64,000 nucleotides of DNA from Pseudovibrio sp. M1P-2-3 (GCF_031501865.1 NZ_JARRCW010000001.1:4580569-4644568), one strand, 5' to 3'; shown: positions 8,825-18,057, numbered from the stretch's first letter. Notes: generated by a model from the sequence alone, not told the origin. Made by a program: numbers and translations.

Positions 8825-11560
8825 TCAAGATGACTCGTCAGTCTTGACGCCTGTGTAGCAGGCCTCCGAACCTTGCAAAAGAGCCTTCATTCCAATTGGT
8901 AGGGCGTACAGCATGTAGGTGTTTCGTGAGGGCTCTATGTGGTATTGGAGGTGGTTTAATTTGCCATCCACATGCACATGGTCAAAGTTCTGCTCAAAGT
9001 ACGGAGAGGTAAATTCGATAAAATTTGCAGTGTTATGATCCTCAGGTATATCTGGAAGTGTCCCTTTGAACGTGTGATTGTTATCTTCGCGGTATTTGAG
9101 AGCATTCCTATGGAGCATCACCGCCGTTTCTAAGTTCCATTGGAGGTTTTCAAAGGTCTCACTATCGCAAGTCTTTTTATAGGCCTCCCGATAAAAGAGC
9201 GGCGCCATGCTTTGAGACGGAGCGGCACCTGCATCATACGCTTTCCTTTCTACCAAGAATGAATGAATTTGCGTCATCTCCTCCAGAACAAACTCAAGGT
9301 CCAGATCCGGATATCTATCCGCCTTCAAATAATTATAGATATTTAGAAAAGCCGATAGCTTGCGGTCCAGCTTATATGTTGCACTCAGATAAGTATTGGT
9401 AGCGTTTATAGTCCAATAATCATTGTCTAACGCCAGTTCACCGTCTTGATCAAAGAATAACGGCAAAATATCGGCGAGCCATTTTCCAATGGTTTCATCC
9501 TCCGTTACTTTATAGATGGCCAACATGGCTGCCATAGAAGGAAAAGGCGTGGTTCCAAATATTTTTGTTTTAATTGTTTCTAATTTTTCTAACCGATCCT
9601 CTTCCTCATCATAGGCATAAAACCCCGCCACCACCGCATTTTTATAGGCCTTGATCACATCAAGACTGGCAAGGTCATCAAACAGGAAATAATCCAACGA
9701 CAACGCTGTAACATCTTCTCCATCATTCACCTGTTGAGGCGTAAACACGCCTGCCTTAATCCAGTAAAAGGGGAATTTGGAATCATAGCCACTCACATAC
9801 TGACCGGGGTACTTCCTCGCACAGGTTGCCCCAGAAAACTCTACTTCGTTTTCACCAAGTACACATTTCCAAGAATTGCCACCATCATGGGCAAAGCTGA
9901 AGTCACGGGAAAATCGGTTGGCTTTGCGTGCAAAATCAATGTACTTGCGGTCTCCAGAACGGGCCCAACTGTAAATGCTGTTGTGTACGATATTATACTG
10001 GGAAATACTTTGGCGGTACCACTGGGGATAGACGTTGACCTGATTGTCTACGTTCTCCTTCATGTAGCGAAAGAAGGGGGCACGGCCATAATTGTACCAT
10101 CCTTCGAGCGGGCTCCAACTGCCACGCTCCAGATAATCATCGAACCACATTGAGTGGAGGTTCTCCAGCTCTGCATAAGTAGGAGGATGATCATCATAAT
10201 CCCATCCCTCGTCGAGAGTATTGTTGCCGCCCTCCCCCTTATAAGACATGACTGGAAAAACCGCATTATCCAAATTAGTAATGTAGGTTTCATCCACTCT
10301 GGCCAAATAAGGCTCCACCAGAGTTTGGGCCAATACATGCATGTTTTCAATCGGATTATCTTTTGAAAGGACCAAGCGAACTTTATGCGTGCGCCCCACA
10401 CCCCATGCGTTGCTCAAAACATCCAAATCAGCTGCCACGGAATTGACGTCAGTGCCGGTCTGGCTGGCAACAGAATTCTTGTAAGTATCGCTAAAGCTGT
10501 TAAAAATCGTTATCGGGCTATAATCAATATAGGCAAGTTGCTCGGTTGGTTCCCAGAACTTCAAAGAGTACTGACTTTGGTCTTCGTTAAAGCTGCCGGG
10601 GGTAGAGCTACTCCCCTCCAAGCTTTTTGCCGCCTGTTCTTCAGTAATAGCCCATACGTCCACGCCATCTATAGGTCTCATCTCAAGCCCTAGTTCCGTA
10701 AATTGAACCTTTTCACGGGTGCCGATCAGCTGGTGTTCAATATCAAGGTACGGTGTATCTTTCAGAAAAGTATAGCGTACTACCGCTTTTGCAACTTCAG
10801 CATCCTCATTACCCTGTACAGGGTAATACCCCTCTCCCTTGATAACAGTTCTGAACTGGCTGTTACGCTCTACTGTCCAGTTAACTGCATTCGTGGGATG
10901 AAAACGACAGTCACTACCGCCGATCTCATCGCAAATGAGTTTATCCTTGAGATAGAAATTCGAGCTTGCATTAGTGGTTAGGAGTTCTGAACTGTCCCGA
11001 CTGATCTGTGAGGGAAAGAGGGAATCGGGAGAGAGTTGAACGGCATAGACTCCATTTGAAACCGTGATTACGCCCTCACTGTCTGTGGTAACTGGCATGT
11101 TTGGACTGGCAGTGTGACTTTCCCCATCCCCATTGAGACGTAGGGTGCACTCCGGCTTATCAGGAGACCACCGGTATTCCACCCATGCCCATCGCACATC
11201 CAAATTGGATGTGCCGTTTTGCTCCTCGGGATTGGCCCAGACAGCTTTCTGCATTACCGCCAAATCAACGGGCTCGACATTAACGGTGCCCCCCTCCAAA
11301 TTGGCAGCGGCAGAGCAGGACAGTCTAAACTTATCCAGCGCATCCTCTTGCACCATTCCTCGTACCAGAGGTAGACCAAACCCCAGAACCTGTGCGGAAA
11401 ATTGGTCCTCTGATAGATTTGGGGGAGTAACCTTGATCTTTATTTCAGAGGTTTGCGTGGAACTGGCAGCAGCTTCTCCTAAAGGCGAAGTTAGACACGC
11501 CAGTGCAATACCCATTGTGGCGCAGGCTCCCCAGTGCCCGGATTTATTGTTAGTTCGCAA
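8825..11560 (-). CDS. Large secreted protein, PL26/YetA-like (exo-rhamnogalacturonan lyase family candidate)
   Basis: 911 residues. An N-terminal signal peptide (about residues 1-33, hydrophobic core MGIALACLTSPLG, ending EAAASS) predicts export. The start of the mature protein has the pattern of the RIFT-barrel domain of PcRGLX/YetA-like proteins: FGLPLVRG at 61-68 and later DVRWAWVEYRW. The long alpha-rich, Trp/Tyr-rich C-terminal half resembles an alpha/alpha toroid. Known PL26 members cleave rhamnogalacturonan; this protein's substrate is unknown. Base composition is more AT-rich than the core genes. No other polysaccharide-use genes are adjacent, apart from a small secreted ORF upstream. 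Confidence 0.5.
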   Translation of the reverse strand: MRTNNKSGHWGACATMGIALACLTSPLGEAAASSTQTSEIKIKVTPPNLSEDQFSAQVLGFGLPLVRGMVQEDALDKFRLSCSAAANLEGGTVNVEPVDLAVMQKAVWANPEEQNGTSNLDVRWAWVEYRWSPDKPECTLRLNGDGESHTASPNMPVTTDSEGVITVSNGVYAVQLSPDSLFPSQISRDSSELLTTNASSNFYLKDKLICDEIGGSDCRFHPTNAVNWTVERNSQFRTVIKGEGYYPVQGNEDAEVAKAVVRYTFLKDTPYLDIEHQLIGTREKVQFTELGLEMRPIDGVDVWAITEEQAAKSLEGSSSTPGSFNEDQSQYSLKFWEPTEQLAYIDYSPITIFNSFSDTYKNSVASQTGTDVNSVAADLDVLSNAWGVGRTHKVRLVLSKDNPIENMHVLAQTLVEPYLARVDETYITNLDNAVFPVMSYKGEGGNNTLDEGWDYDDHPPTYAELENLHSMWFDDYLERGSWSPLEGWYNYGRAPFFRYMKENVDNQVNVYPQWYRQSISQYNIVHNSIYSWARSGDRKYIDFARKANRFSRDFSFAHDGGNSWKCVLGENEVEFSGATCARKYPGQYVSGYDSKFPFYWIKAGVFTPQQVNDGEDVTALSLDYFLFDDLASLDVIKAYKNAVVAGFYAYDEEEDRLEKLETIKTKIFGTTPFPSMAAMLAIYKVTEDETIGKWLADILPLFFDQDGELALDNDYWTINATNTYLSATYKLDRKLSAFLNIYNYLKADRYPDLDLEFVLEEMTQIHSFLVERKAYDAGAAPSQSMAPLFYREAYKKTCDSETFENLQWNLETAVMLHRNALKYREDNNHTFKGTLPDIPEDHNTANFIEFTSPYFEQNFDHVHVDGKLNHLQYHIEPSRNTYMLYALPIGMKALLQGSEACYTGVKTDESS

Positions 11561-11791
11561 GGAATTACCTCTCTAAATTGTAGGAATCAAAATGCTCAAT
11601 CAATATAGATCAATGATTAATTGGGGGGATAATAAGGCAGGGCACTTGGTTGATACCGGCACTTATTGCGGCAATAAAAATAAAACACCCCTCGCCAAAC
11701 TCAACTCTTGCGATGTGCCCCCCCACTTTTTTATCAGTGGCAACCAGCCTGCCTGTTTCTATGCTGCGGTATTTCATTGAAGGGAATATTT

Positions 11792-12037
11792 ATGAAAAAG
11801 CAACTGGACACCATCACACTCGGGGCTTTCGTTTGTGTTGGTTTACTTGGCGCGGGTACAGTTACACCTGCCACCGTAGCTGGCACCATAGAATACAAGG
11901 TGCCGTCTATTGACGAAGCTCGGGCGTTTTGGGAGAAGCGGAAAACCAACTGGCTCAGGTTGGAGAAAAAGAAACGCGGGTGGCATGGATATATGCCAAT
12001 TTCATTACCTATGACGCCGACTGGCATTGCCATCTAA
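11792..12037 (+). CDS. Small putative secreted protein
   Basis: 81 residues from the ATG at 11792 (MKKQLDTITLGAF), with GAAGGGA about 10 bp upstream. The first 30 residues form a plausible signal peptide (VCVGLLGAGTVTPATVAG). The rest is basic and Trp-rich (FWEKRKTNWLRLEKKKRGW). It is divergent from the PL26-like gene, with 231 bp between them. No family was recognised. It could be a real small exported protein or the truncated head of a longer one, since the next 700 bp hold only decayed sequence. Confidence 0.4.
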   Translation: MKKQLDTITLGAFVCVGLLGAGTVTPATVAGTIEYKVPSIDEARAFWEKRKTNWLRLEKKKRGWHGYMPISLPMTPTGIAI

Positions 12038-12121
12038 GAACACGCCGCGGATTGCAAGATCTGACTTAGATGTATGGGATATCGGACCTTGCGAGTTCAA
12101 ATAATATAGGCTGCGCTTAAG

Positions 12122-12757
12122 TCAAAAACACAAAGTGCGTAAGGGCGATGAGCCCGATCGCTTTGGCAGGCGCTGCAGAAGGCCATCCGGTTTTCTGGGC
12201 CGGACCGCTCCAGCTTGACAGACTGGCGGGCGCCGGGCGAAGGAGGGCACTGAGCCAGCGCGATAGGCGGATTTTGAACCAGTTTCCAACGACTTCTTTG
12301 TGCTTAAACGATCCTCGCACAGCCTACGTTCTATGTTCACGAAAATGGGCGCCCATCGGCACCGGCCTGCTTGGTCAGCTCTTCTCCGACAAATTGGAAG
12401 CCGAACCCACGCCCTTGGCTTTTCCAGATCCCGGATTTGGCAGGCGATCGTTTCACAGGCAGCAACAAGTTTGGTAAGCGCCCCGGAATCGAGGCTCTTG
12501 GCCACTTTCATCCGTTCCGCAATGGCTTCTGGAGCTTCTCAACTGTTGAACGGACACCCAAGCCTGTTTTCAAAATCTCCAATCCATTTTGCATTCTGTT
12601 CAGCGCGGCTGGCGGACAGAGATTGACGGTAGTTTAGTTCGCGTGCGAATTCTTGCTGGCGCTTGTGTTCTCCGGCCTCAATTTGAGAGCGAATGTAGAT
12701 GTTATCTTGTTTGCGTGCGGCGCGCAGCTTCGTATCCGCTGTTTTAACCCCACCTTT
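12122..12757 (-). pseudogene. Decayed gene of unknown function cut by IS66
   Basis: One minus-strand frame reads as protein-like text: IEAGEHKRQQEFARELNYRQ, AEQNAKWIGDFENRLGCPFNS, then a stop at 12539-12541, then EAPEAIAERMKVAKSLDSG and CETIACQIRDLEKPRAWVRL in the same frame. The composition suggests a helical, charged, former coding region with at least one nonsense mutation. Its 5' part is lost where IS66 begins (about 12758). No family could be assigned. Confidence 0.4.
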
Positions 12758-12808
12758 TCCTAACGCCGCGCTCCTCACATAGTCCTCCCAATTCTTGACG
12801 GAGGCCTT

Positions 12809-13231
12809 ATGACAAAGAAAGTACTGTCTAAAAACGTTAAACCCCTGACTGTGAACCGGCTTCAGGTGGTTGACGATAGTTACACACTCAGAGTTACCCG
12901 GGCGGCGCATCAACATGGCGTTTCCCGCTCGCAAATCTACCACTGGCGCCGACAGGTCAATGAACCAGATCACGTCGAAGTTGAAGATCACATAGATCAA
13001 AATGCGGCGCTGCCCAACTTTGCCGCCTTGGTACTTCAAGAAGAGGTTGCGCAAGAGCAGGAGTTGGAAAGCATTCCGCCTGAGTATTCTGCAGATCCCA
13101 TTCACTCCCCCTGTGATAAAGCGTCCCTTGGAGCCATACGGTTGAAGGTTGGACGGATTAAGCTGGATTTACCATCCAACATCCCAACACGCCGCTTGGC
13201 CGAGCTTGTTCTGGCGTTGGAGGCGGGGTGA
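12809..13231 (+). CDS. tnpA: IS66 accessory protein TnpA
   Basis: 140 residues. An N-terminal HTH (RVTRAAHQHGVSRSQIYHWR) and a C-terminal RLKVGRIKLDLPSNIPTRRL segment are typical of IS66 TnpA/IstA-like accessory proteins, which help TnpC transpose the element. The ATG at 12809 follows GACGGAGG. The stop overlaps the tnpB start in TGATG (13229-13233), showing translational coupling. It looks intact, but the element it belongs to is not. Confidence 0.88.
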   Translation: MTKKVLSKNVKPLTVNRLQVVDDSYTLRVTRAAHQHGVSRSQIYHWRRQVNEPDHVEVEDHIDQNAALPNFAALVLQEEVAQEQELESIPPEYSADPIHSPCDKASLGAIRLKVGRIKLDLPSNIPTRRLAELVLALEAG

Positions 13232-13583
13232 TGTTGCTGCCTTCCCAGCACTTGCGGTTTCTGGTTGCCACCAAGCCGGTTGATTTTCGCAAAAGACATA
13301 ATGGTCTGGCCGCTTTAGTGCAGAACGAGTTGAAACAGGATCCGTTTACCGGCACCGTTTTCATCTTTCGCTCCATGCGCGGCGACCATCTCAAATGTGT
13401 TTACTGGGATGGCACCGGACTGGTTCTGATCTACAAACGTTTGGAGGAAAGTACCTTCTGTTGGCCGCAAATCCGTAATGGGTGGTGAACCTGTCTAACG
13501 CCCAGTTCGAAGCCCTGTTTTGCGGCCTTGACCAGCGCAAGGTGAGAGCATTGGAAGTAAAAGCGCCGCAAGGTGTTGAATAG
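13231..13583 (+). pseudogene. tnpB: IS66 TnpB (Orf2), frameshifted
   Basis: The frame starts MLLPSQHLRFLVATKPVDFR and follows the IS66 Orf2 family through FCWPQIRNG, then stops early at 13488. The missing C-terminus is found in another frame: NLSNAQFEALFCGLDQRKVR to KAPQGVE, ending at 13583. A single-base deletion near 13475-13490 explains both. The intact protein would have about 117 residues. Confidence 0.88.
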
Positions 13584-13641
13584 TCAGGAATATTTCATGA
13601 ATAACCTAGGGGTAACTGGCTGTCTCTGCTATAGTTTTGCC

Positions 13642-13914
13642 ATGCAAAATCCAGTTTCCTGTCCCAATGACATTGACATGTTAAAAGTCAAGCTTGCCGC
13701 CGCTGAACAGCGGGTAACGGCGCAGGATGCGCGTATCGAACAGCTGGAAAAACTGCTGGCAGATTACAAACGCGCCTTGTTTGGGTCAAGATCGGAAAAG
13801 ATCCATCCGGACCAGGTCCAGTTGCAACTGGAAGAACTGGAAACCACAATCGCTGTCGAACAGGCGGAAGCCGAAAATGACAGCCAGCTTAAGCCGAAAG
13901 CCAACGGGTCATGA
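13642..13914 (+). pseudogene. tnpC: IS66 transposase TnpC, N-terminal fragment
   Basis: From the ATG at 13642 the frame shows the coiled-coil leader of TnpC (KLAAAEQRVTAQDARIEQLE) and the KRALFGSRSEKIHPDQVQ zinc-finger-linker region, then runs into foreign sequence after LKPK and stops. TnpC is normally about 520 residues; about 87 survive and the catalytic DDE domain is absent. Confidence 0.88.
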
Positions 13915-14261
13915 GCGTTCATGCGTGCTATCAATACTGGGAGTTCCGGCCCTGCAACATGATCGCTGATACCGATGCTCAGCCGCTGCCGGGATCCTAT
14001 GAGAGCGGCAAGGGCACGATCATGCTTATTCAAGAATTCGCGGGCATGTTCGAGAAAGGTCGTACCCTGCGCCGAAAGCTCAACGTACCTTGGAGTACGT
14101 ACGAAGAGTTTGCAACCAAGCCGTTTTTCGAGCCGCTTAAGCTTCAAACTGACCGTGGACTGTGCCGACTGTGTGGCTTCGGCTGCGTGTGTAAAGCTGC
14201 CTAGCTCGGCAATTAGGACAAAAGTTCGGACGGCATCCAGATCGAGGGAACGCTTTATCAT
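13905..14261 (-). pseudogene. LysR-type regulator, 3'-truncated by IS66
   Basis: The first about 119 residues of a LysR regulator remain: winged HTH (AVRTFVLIAELGSFTHAAEA, STVSLKLKRLEKRLGCKLFV) and the beginning of the effector domain (LSIGISDHVAGPELPVLIAR). After NAHDP the frame runs into the antisense of IS66 tnpC. About 60% of a normal 300-residue LysR protein is missing, so any product could only bind DNA. What it regulated is unknown. Confidence 0.85.
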
Positions 14262-14432
14262 TTAAAAACTCAATAAATGAAATTATTATTTATTGTATAC
14301 GCCGTTTTGAGCACAGTGCAGCAGATCGACTACAGAAAATGGCATTATGCAGCACGTTTGTACGGCAAGGCCTTGCAATTTGTAGACAATATACTACCTT
14401 TGTAATACGAATGTAATGCAAAGGTGATTCTC

Positions 14433-14885
14433 GTGCCCCATCGCACCATTTCAATGAGCTTCCGCCTGTCAGAACAAGAAAGCGAAATCCTCGCCCGCAT
14501 GCAGGTGCCAGGCGCCACGACCCCAAGTGAGAAACTGCGGGGGCTAATTCATAACTCTCCGGGGCAACTCGACCAGTTGCCACCTACACAGCAGCTGCGC
14601 AAAGTGCTGGAAGATGTGAGAGCGCGTCTGGATGCATCTGACGAACGCTCTGATTTTCTCTCTTCTCTTGTTGACCGGCTGCCGTTGCTGGTGGGGACAC
14701 TCACCGGTAAAGCCGCCGATACATCTGTCAAAGATCTGGAGGCCGCGGTGCTGCATGAAGTTTATGAGCTGGCCGAACAGTGCCGGCGGTGCTTGACCAG
14801 CCCGCATGCCAATCAGCTCAACCCGGATTTGGTAAAAGAGTATCAGCAACGGTTTTTTTCTAATAATACCAGTTCTGCCCTGTAA
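14433..14885 (+). CDS. Unknown small helical protein, first gene of the PspA-YqiJ-YqiK operon
   Basis: About 150 residues; not recognised as a named family. The N-terminus (TISMSFRLSEQESEILARMQ) has the look of a ribbon-helix-helix or CopG-like strand-helix start, and the remainder is predicted helical with heptad-like stretches (LRKVLEDVRARLDASDERSD). The GTG at 14433 has AAGGTGA at a workable distance; GTG 14424 and ATG 14454 are alternatives. It ends 22 bp before the PspA gene on the same strand, so it probably shares that transcript. It could be the operon's regulator or a coiled-coil partner of PspA/flotillin; both are guesses. Confidence 0.65.
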   Translation: MPHRTISMSFRLSEQESEILARMQVPGATTPSEKLRGLIHNSPGQLDQLPPTQQLRKVLEDVRARLDASDERSDFLSSLVDRLPLLVGTLTGKAADTSVKDLEAAVLHEVYELAEQCRRCLTSPHANQLNPDLVKEYQQRFFSNNTSSAL

Positions 14886-14907
14886 CAATTCAAGAAAGGA
14901 TTTTCCG

Positions 14908-15603
14908 ATGTCAGAAACATTGTTTCGTCGCGTGAGCCGTCTGGTCTCTGGAACCGCTAATTCCATTGTCGATGCCGTAGAGAACCGCGCGCCCGACGTG
15001 GTGATGTCGGAAGCCATTCGAGAGATTGAGGGAGCCATTCAAGATGCCCGCACCGCCTTGGGCAAGGTCGCCGTGCGCAAACATGTGGCCAGCCAGCGCC
15101 TGAGTGAGTTCAATACCCGACATGAAGAGCTTCTGGAGCAGGTGAACGTCGCCTTGGGCAAAGGCGAACGGGAGCTGGCCCATGCCGGGGTCGCCAGCCA
15201 GATGGATATCGAGGCACAAATCCCGGTGCTTGAAAAAACAATTCAGGATGCGGGCGATGAAGAACAAGAGCTGGGCAATTCCGTCAAGGCGCTGCAGGCG
15301 AGAAAACGGGAGATGAATGAGCAATTGCAACACTTCAAGCAAATCCAGAGTGCGCAGCAACATGGCACGCTGGGACCTGCAGAAGCAGCCGGAGCTCAAG
15401 GTGTGGACACTAAGGTTGCGGCGGCCAATACCGCCTTTGACCGAGCGTTGTTGGCTTCTACGGGAGTGGCGTCCCCTGCAACAGCGGCAACAGCCGCGAA
15501 GGCAGGAAAGTTGAGCGAACTGGATGAACTTAACCGCGCTCATCGCATCGAAGAGCGCCTCGCCGCCCTGAACGCCGCGCTTCCCACAGGAGGTGGTTCT
15601 TGA
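14908..15603 (+). CDS. PspA/IM30 family membrane-stress protein
   Basis: 231 residues, the usual PspA/Vipp1 length, almost wholly alpha-helical coiled coil. The start MSETLFRRVSRLVSGTANSI followed by a helix ending in APDVVMSEAIREIEGAI matches the amphipathic membrane-binding helix and first hairpin of ESCRT-III-like PspA proteins, which coat and stabilise damaged inner membrane. The C-terminus (LDELNRAHRIEERLAALNAA) is also typical. GAAAGGA precedes the ATG. The stop overlaps the TTG start of the next gene. No pspF or pspBC gene is near. Confidence 0.85.
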   Translation: MSETLFRRVSRLVSGTANSIVDAVENRAPDVVMSEAIREIEGAIQDARTALGKVAVRKHVASQRLSEFNTRHEELLEQVNVALGKGERELAHAGVASQMDIEAQIPVLEKTIQDAGDEEQELGNSVKALQARKREMNEQLQHFKQIQSAQQHGTLGPAEAAGAQGVDTKVAAANTAFDRALLASTGVASPATAATAAKAGKLSELDELNRAHRIEERLAALNAALPTGGGS

Positions 15604-16298
15604 ACCTCATTGCAAGTGAGCCTGTTGTCGGCTTCAGCATCGCCATTGCCATTATGCTTGGCCTTGCCCTTCTGGAAATTCTGGGGCTGTTGTTCGGTCT
15701 CTCGCTATCGGGACTGATTGATGAAGCACTGCCGGACTTTGAGGCAGATCTCCCTGATGCGGATGTCACGGCTGGTGCGGATGTCGCAGAGGTCGCGGGG
15801 GCTGGCCCATTAGCGGGTGTGCTCGCCTGGCTGGCGGTGGGCAAGGTTCCATTTGTGGTACTACTGGTGATTTTTCTCACAATCTTCGGGTTGAGCGGCA
15901 TCGTGCTGCAAGTGCTGCTGTGGCAATATCTGGGCTTCATGCTGCCATTTTCCGGCGCGGCCGTGCTGGTTCTGGTGATTGCGCTCACCCTCACCGGTCG
16001 GCTCGGCAATCTGATCGGCCGCAAAATGCCAAAAGCCGAAACCCAGTCTATTTCCCGCGAGGCGCTGGTGGGCCGGATTGCACGCATCACTCTGGGTGAG
16101 GCCCGCGGTGACATGCAGGCAGAAGGCAGAATTACCGACCAGTATGGCACTCGGCACTATATTCAGATCCTGTCCGACCGGGACGGGGTTGTTCTCAACA
16201 CCGGCGATGAGGTGCTGATTGTGGGCATGCAGGCGGGTAAATACTTAGCCATTTCCAATCCACATCAAAACTTAAGTGACAGACTTAAAAATCCTTAA
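15600..16298 (+). CDS. yqiJ: YqiJ-like OB-fold membrane protein
   Basis: 232 residues. Two or three N-terminal membrane helices flank an acidic periplasmic or loop segment (DEALPDFEADLPDADV), then a second helix pair, then a soluble OB-fold (ALVGRIARITLGEARGDMQA to DEVLIVGMQAGKYLAI). This is the layout of YqiJ, the partner of the YqiK flotillin in E. coli, and of NfeD-type partners in general. The start is TTG at 15600, overlapping the PspA stop (TTGA) and preceded by GGAGGTGG, which supports coupled translation. Confidence 0.82.
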   Translation: MNLIASEPVVGFSIAIAIMLGLALLEILGLLFGLSLSGLIDEALPDFEADLPDADVTAGADVAEVAGAGPLAGVLAWLAVGKVPFVVLLVIFLTIFGLSGIVLQVLLWQYLGFMLPFSGAAVLVLVIALTLTGRLGNLIGRKMPKAETQSISREALVGRIARITLGEARGDMQAEGRITDQYGTRHYIQILSDRDGVVLNTGDEVLIVGMQAGKYLAISNPHQNLSDRLKNP

Positions 16299-16317
16299 AA
16301 AGGGGCATTAGAACTTT

Positions 16318-18057
16318 ATGAACGATTATTCCAGTCCATCTCAAGGTGCGCTTGAGACCGGCTCTGCGCTGATGAGCATTGGTTTCATCGCCGCCATTAT
16401 TATTGTGGCTCTGCTAACCATTGCCATCGTCTTCGCGCGCCTGTACCGGCGCTCCACCAAGGAAATCGCCTTTGTGCGGACCGGCTTTGGTGGCCAAAAA
16501 ATTATCATGAATGGCGGCGCGCTGATTATGCCAGTCCTGCATGAGACGATCCCAGTCAATATGAACACCCTTCGCCTTGAGGTGAAGCGGGCCGATGACG
16601 CCGCGCTGATCACCCGCGACCGCATGCGTGTCGATGTGGTGGCGGAATTTTACCTGCGGGTGCAGCCCACCGAGGACTCGATCGCCAATGCAGCCCAGAC
16701 CTTGGGCTCCAAAACGATGCACCCGGAGGACCTCAAGCACTTGATTGAAGGCAAGTTTGTTGATGCGTTGCGAGCGGTCGCAGCGGAAATGGCGATGGAG
16801 GAACTGCATGAGCAGCGGGTGTCGTTCGTGCAGAAGGTGCAGGCGGCAGTTTCCGAAGATCTCTTGAAGAACGGTCTGGAACTGGAATCGGTGTCGCTCA
16901 CCGGCATGGATCAGACCAAAATGGAGTACTTTAATCCCAACAACGCCTTTGATGCGGAGGGTCTGACCCGCCTTACTCAGGAAATTGAGGAACGGCGCAA
17001 GAAACGCAACGAGATTGAGCAGGACACGGAAGTTCTGGTCAAACGCAAAAACCTGGAAGCGGAACAGCAAAAGCTGGAAATCAGCCGCGAAGAAGAATAT
17101 GCGCGGCTGGAACAGCAGCGGAACCTGGAAATTCGCAAGGCCGAACAACAGGCCTTGATCGCCACCCAGCAGGCCGAAAGGCGTCAGCAGGCCGAGCAGG
17201 CAGAAATTACCGCGCATCTGGAAATCCAACGCTCCAATATCGCCTCACAAAAGGACCTAGAGGAACAGGAGATCGAGAAGGCGCGTACCATTGAGACCGC
17301 TCAAATTGAGAAAAGCAAGTTCATTGAACTGGAACAGCAGGCCCGCTCCATTGCGGTGGCTGAAAAGTCTAAGGACCTGTCTCAAGCCGATGCTGCTGCC
17401 AACGAGGCCCGCGCGCTAGCGGTACGCGCCGAAGAGCAGGTGCTGACGGCGCAGGAAATCGAAAAAGCCGAGCGCCAGAAACAAGTGGAATTGGTGGAAG
17501 CTGCGCGAGAAGCTGAACGGGAAGCCATTGCGGTGACTGTTGGCGCGGATGCAGACAAGAAAGCGGCCGAAGACCGTGCCGATGCCATGCGCATCAGCGC
17601 CACCGGTGAAGCCGATCAGATGCGTCTGGCCTCGCAAGCTGAGGCGGATGCTATTCGTAACCGCGCCGAAGCCGACAAGCTGCGCCTGAGCGTCGAGGCG
17701 GAAGGCAAGCGCAACCTCAACGAGGCGGCCAACCTGCTGGCGGCAGACCAGATCACCATGCAGGTCAAGCTGGCCTTGATCGAGGCATTGCCGCGCATCA
17801 TCGAACAATCGGTGAAACCAATGGAGCAGATCGAGGGCATTAAGATCCTCCAGGTTGACGGTCTGCACGGAGCCAGCACCGGCCCGAGTGCTGCCGCGGG
17901 TGAAGGCAATGGTACCGCGGCGCTGCCGGACCAACTGGTCAACTCCGCTCTCAAGTATCGCACTCAGGCTCCCTTGGTGGACAGCCTGCTTAGTGAGCTG
18001 GGCATGTCCGGAGGTGACCTCAACCAGATGACCAAGGCCGTGAGCGACGCGGGTTAA
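16318..18057 (+). CDS. yqiK: YqiK-like flotillin (SPFH domain protein)
   Basis: 579 residues. There is one N-terminal transmembrane helix (IGFIAAIIIVALLTIAIVFA), then an SPFH domain (about residues 45-220, with FVRTGFGGQKI, VDVVAEFYLRV, GKFVDALRAVAAEM), a very long Ala/Glu/Lys/Arg coiled coil (about 220-470), and a C-terminal flotillin segment. Flotillins oligomerise in the membrane and are linked to membrane fluidity and stress. The gene closes an operon with the unknown small protein, PspA and YqiJ. No frameshift is seen. The next 215 bp are empty before an IS5 remnant. Confidence 0.92.
   Translation: MNDYSSPSQGALETGSALMSIGFIAAIIIVALLTIAIVFARLYRRSTKEIAFVRTGFGGQKIIMNGGALIMPVLHETIPVNMNTLRLEVKRADDAALITRDRMRVDVVAEFYLRVQPTEDSIANAAQTLGSKTMHPEDLKHLIEGKFVDALRAVAAEMAMEELHEQRVSFVQKVQAAVSEDLLKNGLELESVSLTGMDQTKMEYFNPNNAFDAEGLTRLTQEIEERRKKRNEIEQDTEVLVKRKNLEAEQQKLEISREEEYARLEQQRNLEIRKAEQQALIATQQAERRQQAEQAEITAHLEIQRSNIASQKDLEEQEIEKARTIETAQIEKSKFIELEQQARSIAVAEKSKDLSQADAAANEARALAVRAEEQVLTAQEIEKAERQKQVELVEAAREAEREAIAVTVGADADKKAAEDRADAMRISATGEADQMRLASQAEADAIRNRAEADKLRLSVEAEGKRNLNEAANLLAADQITMQVKLALIEALPRIIEQSVKPMEQIEGIKILQVDGLHGASTGPSAAAGEGNGTAALPDQLVNSALKYRTQAPLVDSLLSELGMSGGDLNQMTKAVSDAG

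Larger units (their letters stand above)
12758..13908 (+). mobile_element. Truncated IS66-family element
   Basis: The left part of an IS66 element: tnpA, a frameshifted tnpB and the first quarter of tnpC. The left end is placed at about 12758 (TAACGCCGCGCTCC) by its usual distance before tnpA; its terminal repeat cannot be verified because the right end is gone. The element stops inside tnpC at about 13908, where the antisense LysR fragment begins. The insertion or a later deletion therefore destroyed both. Confidence 0.8.

Noticed and set aside
16414..17229. 271-codon minus-strand frame over the flotillin gene
   Set aside because: Antisense shadow of a highly repetitive coiled-coil region; no start context or motif.
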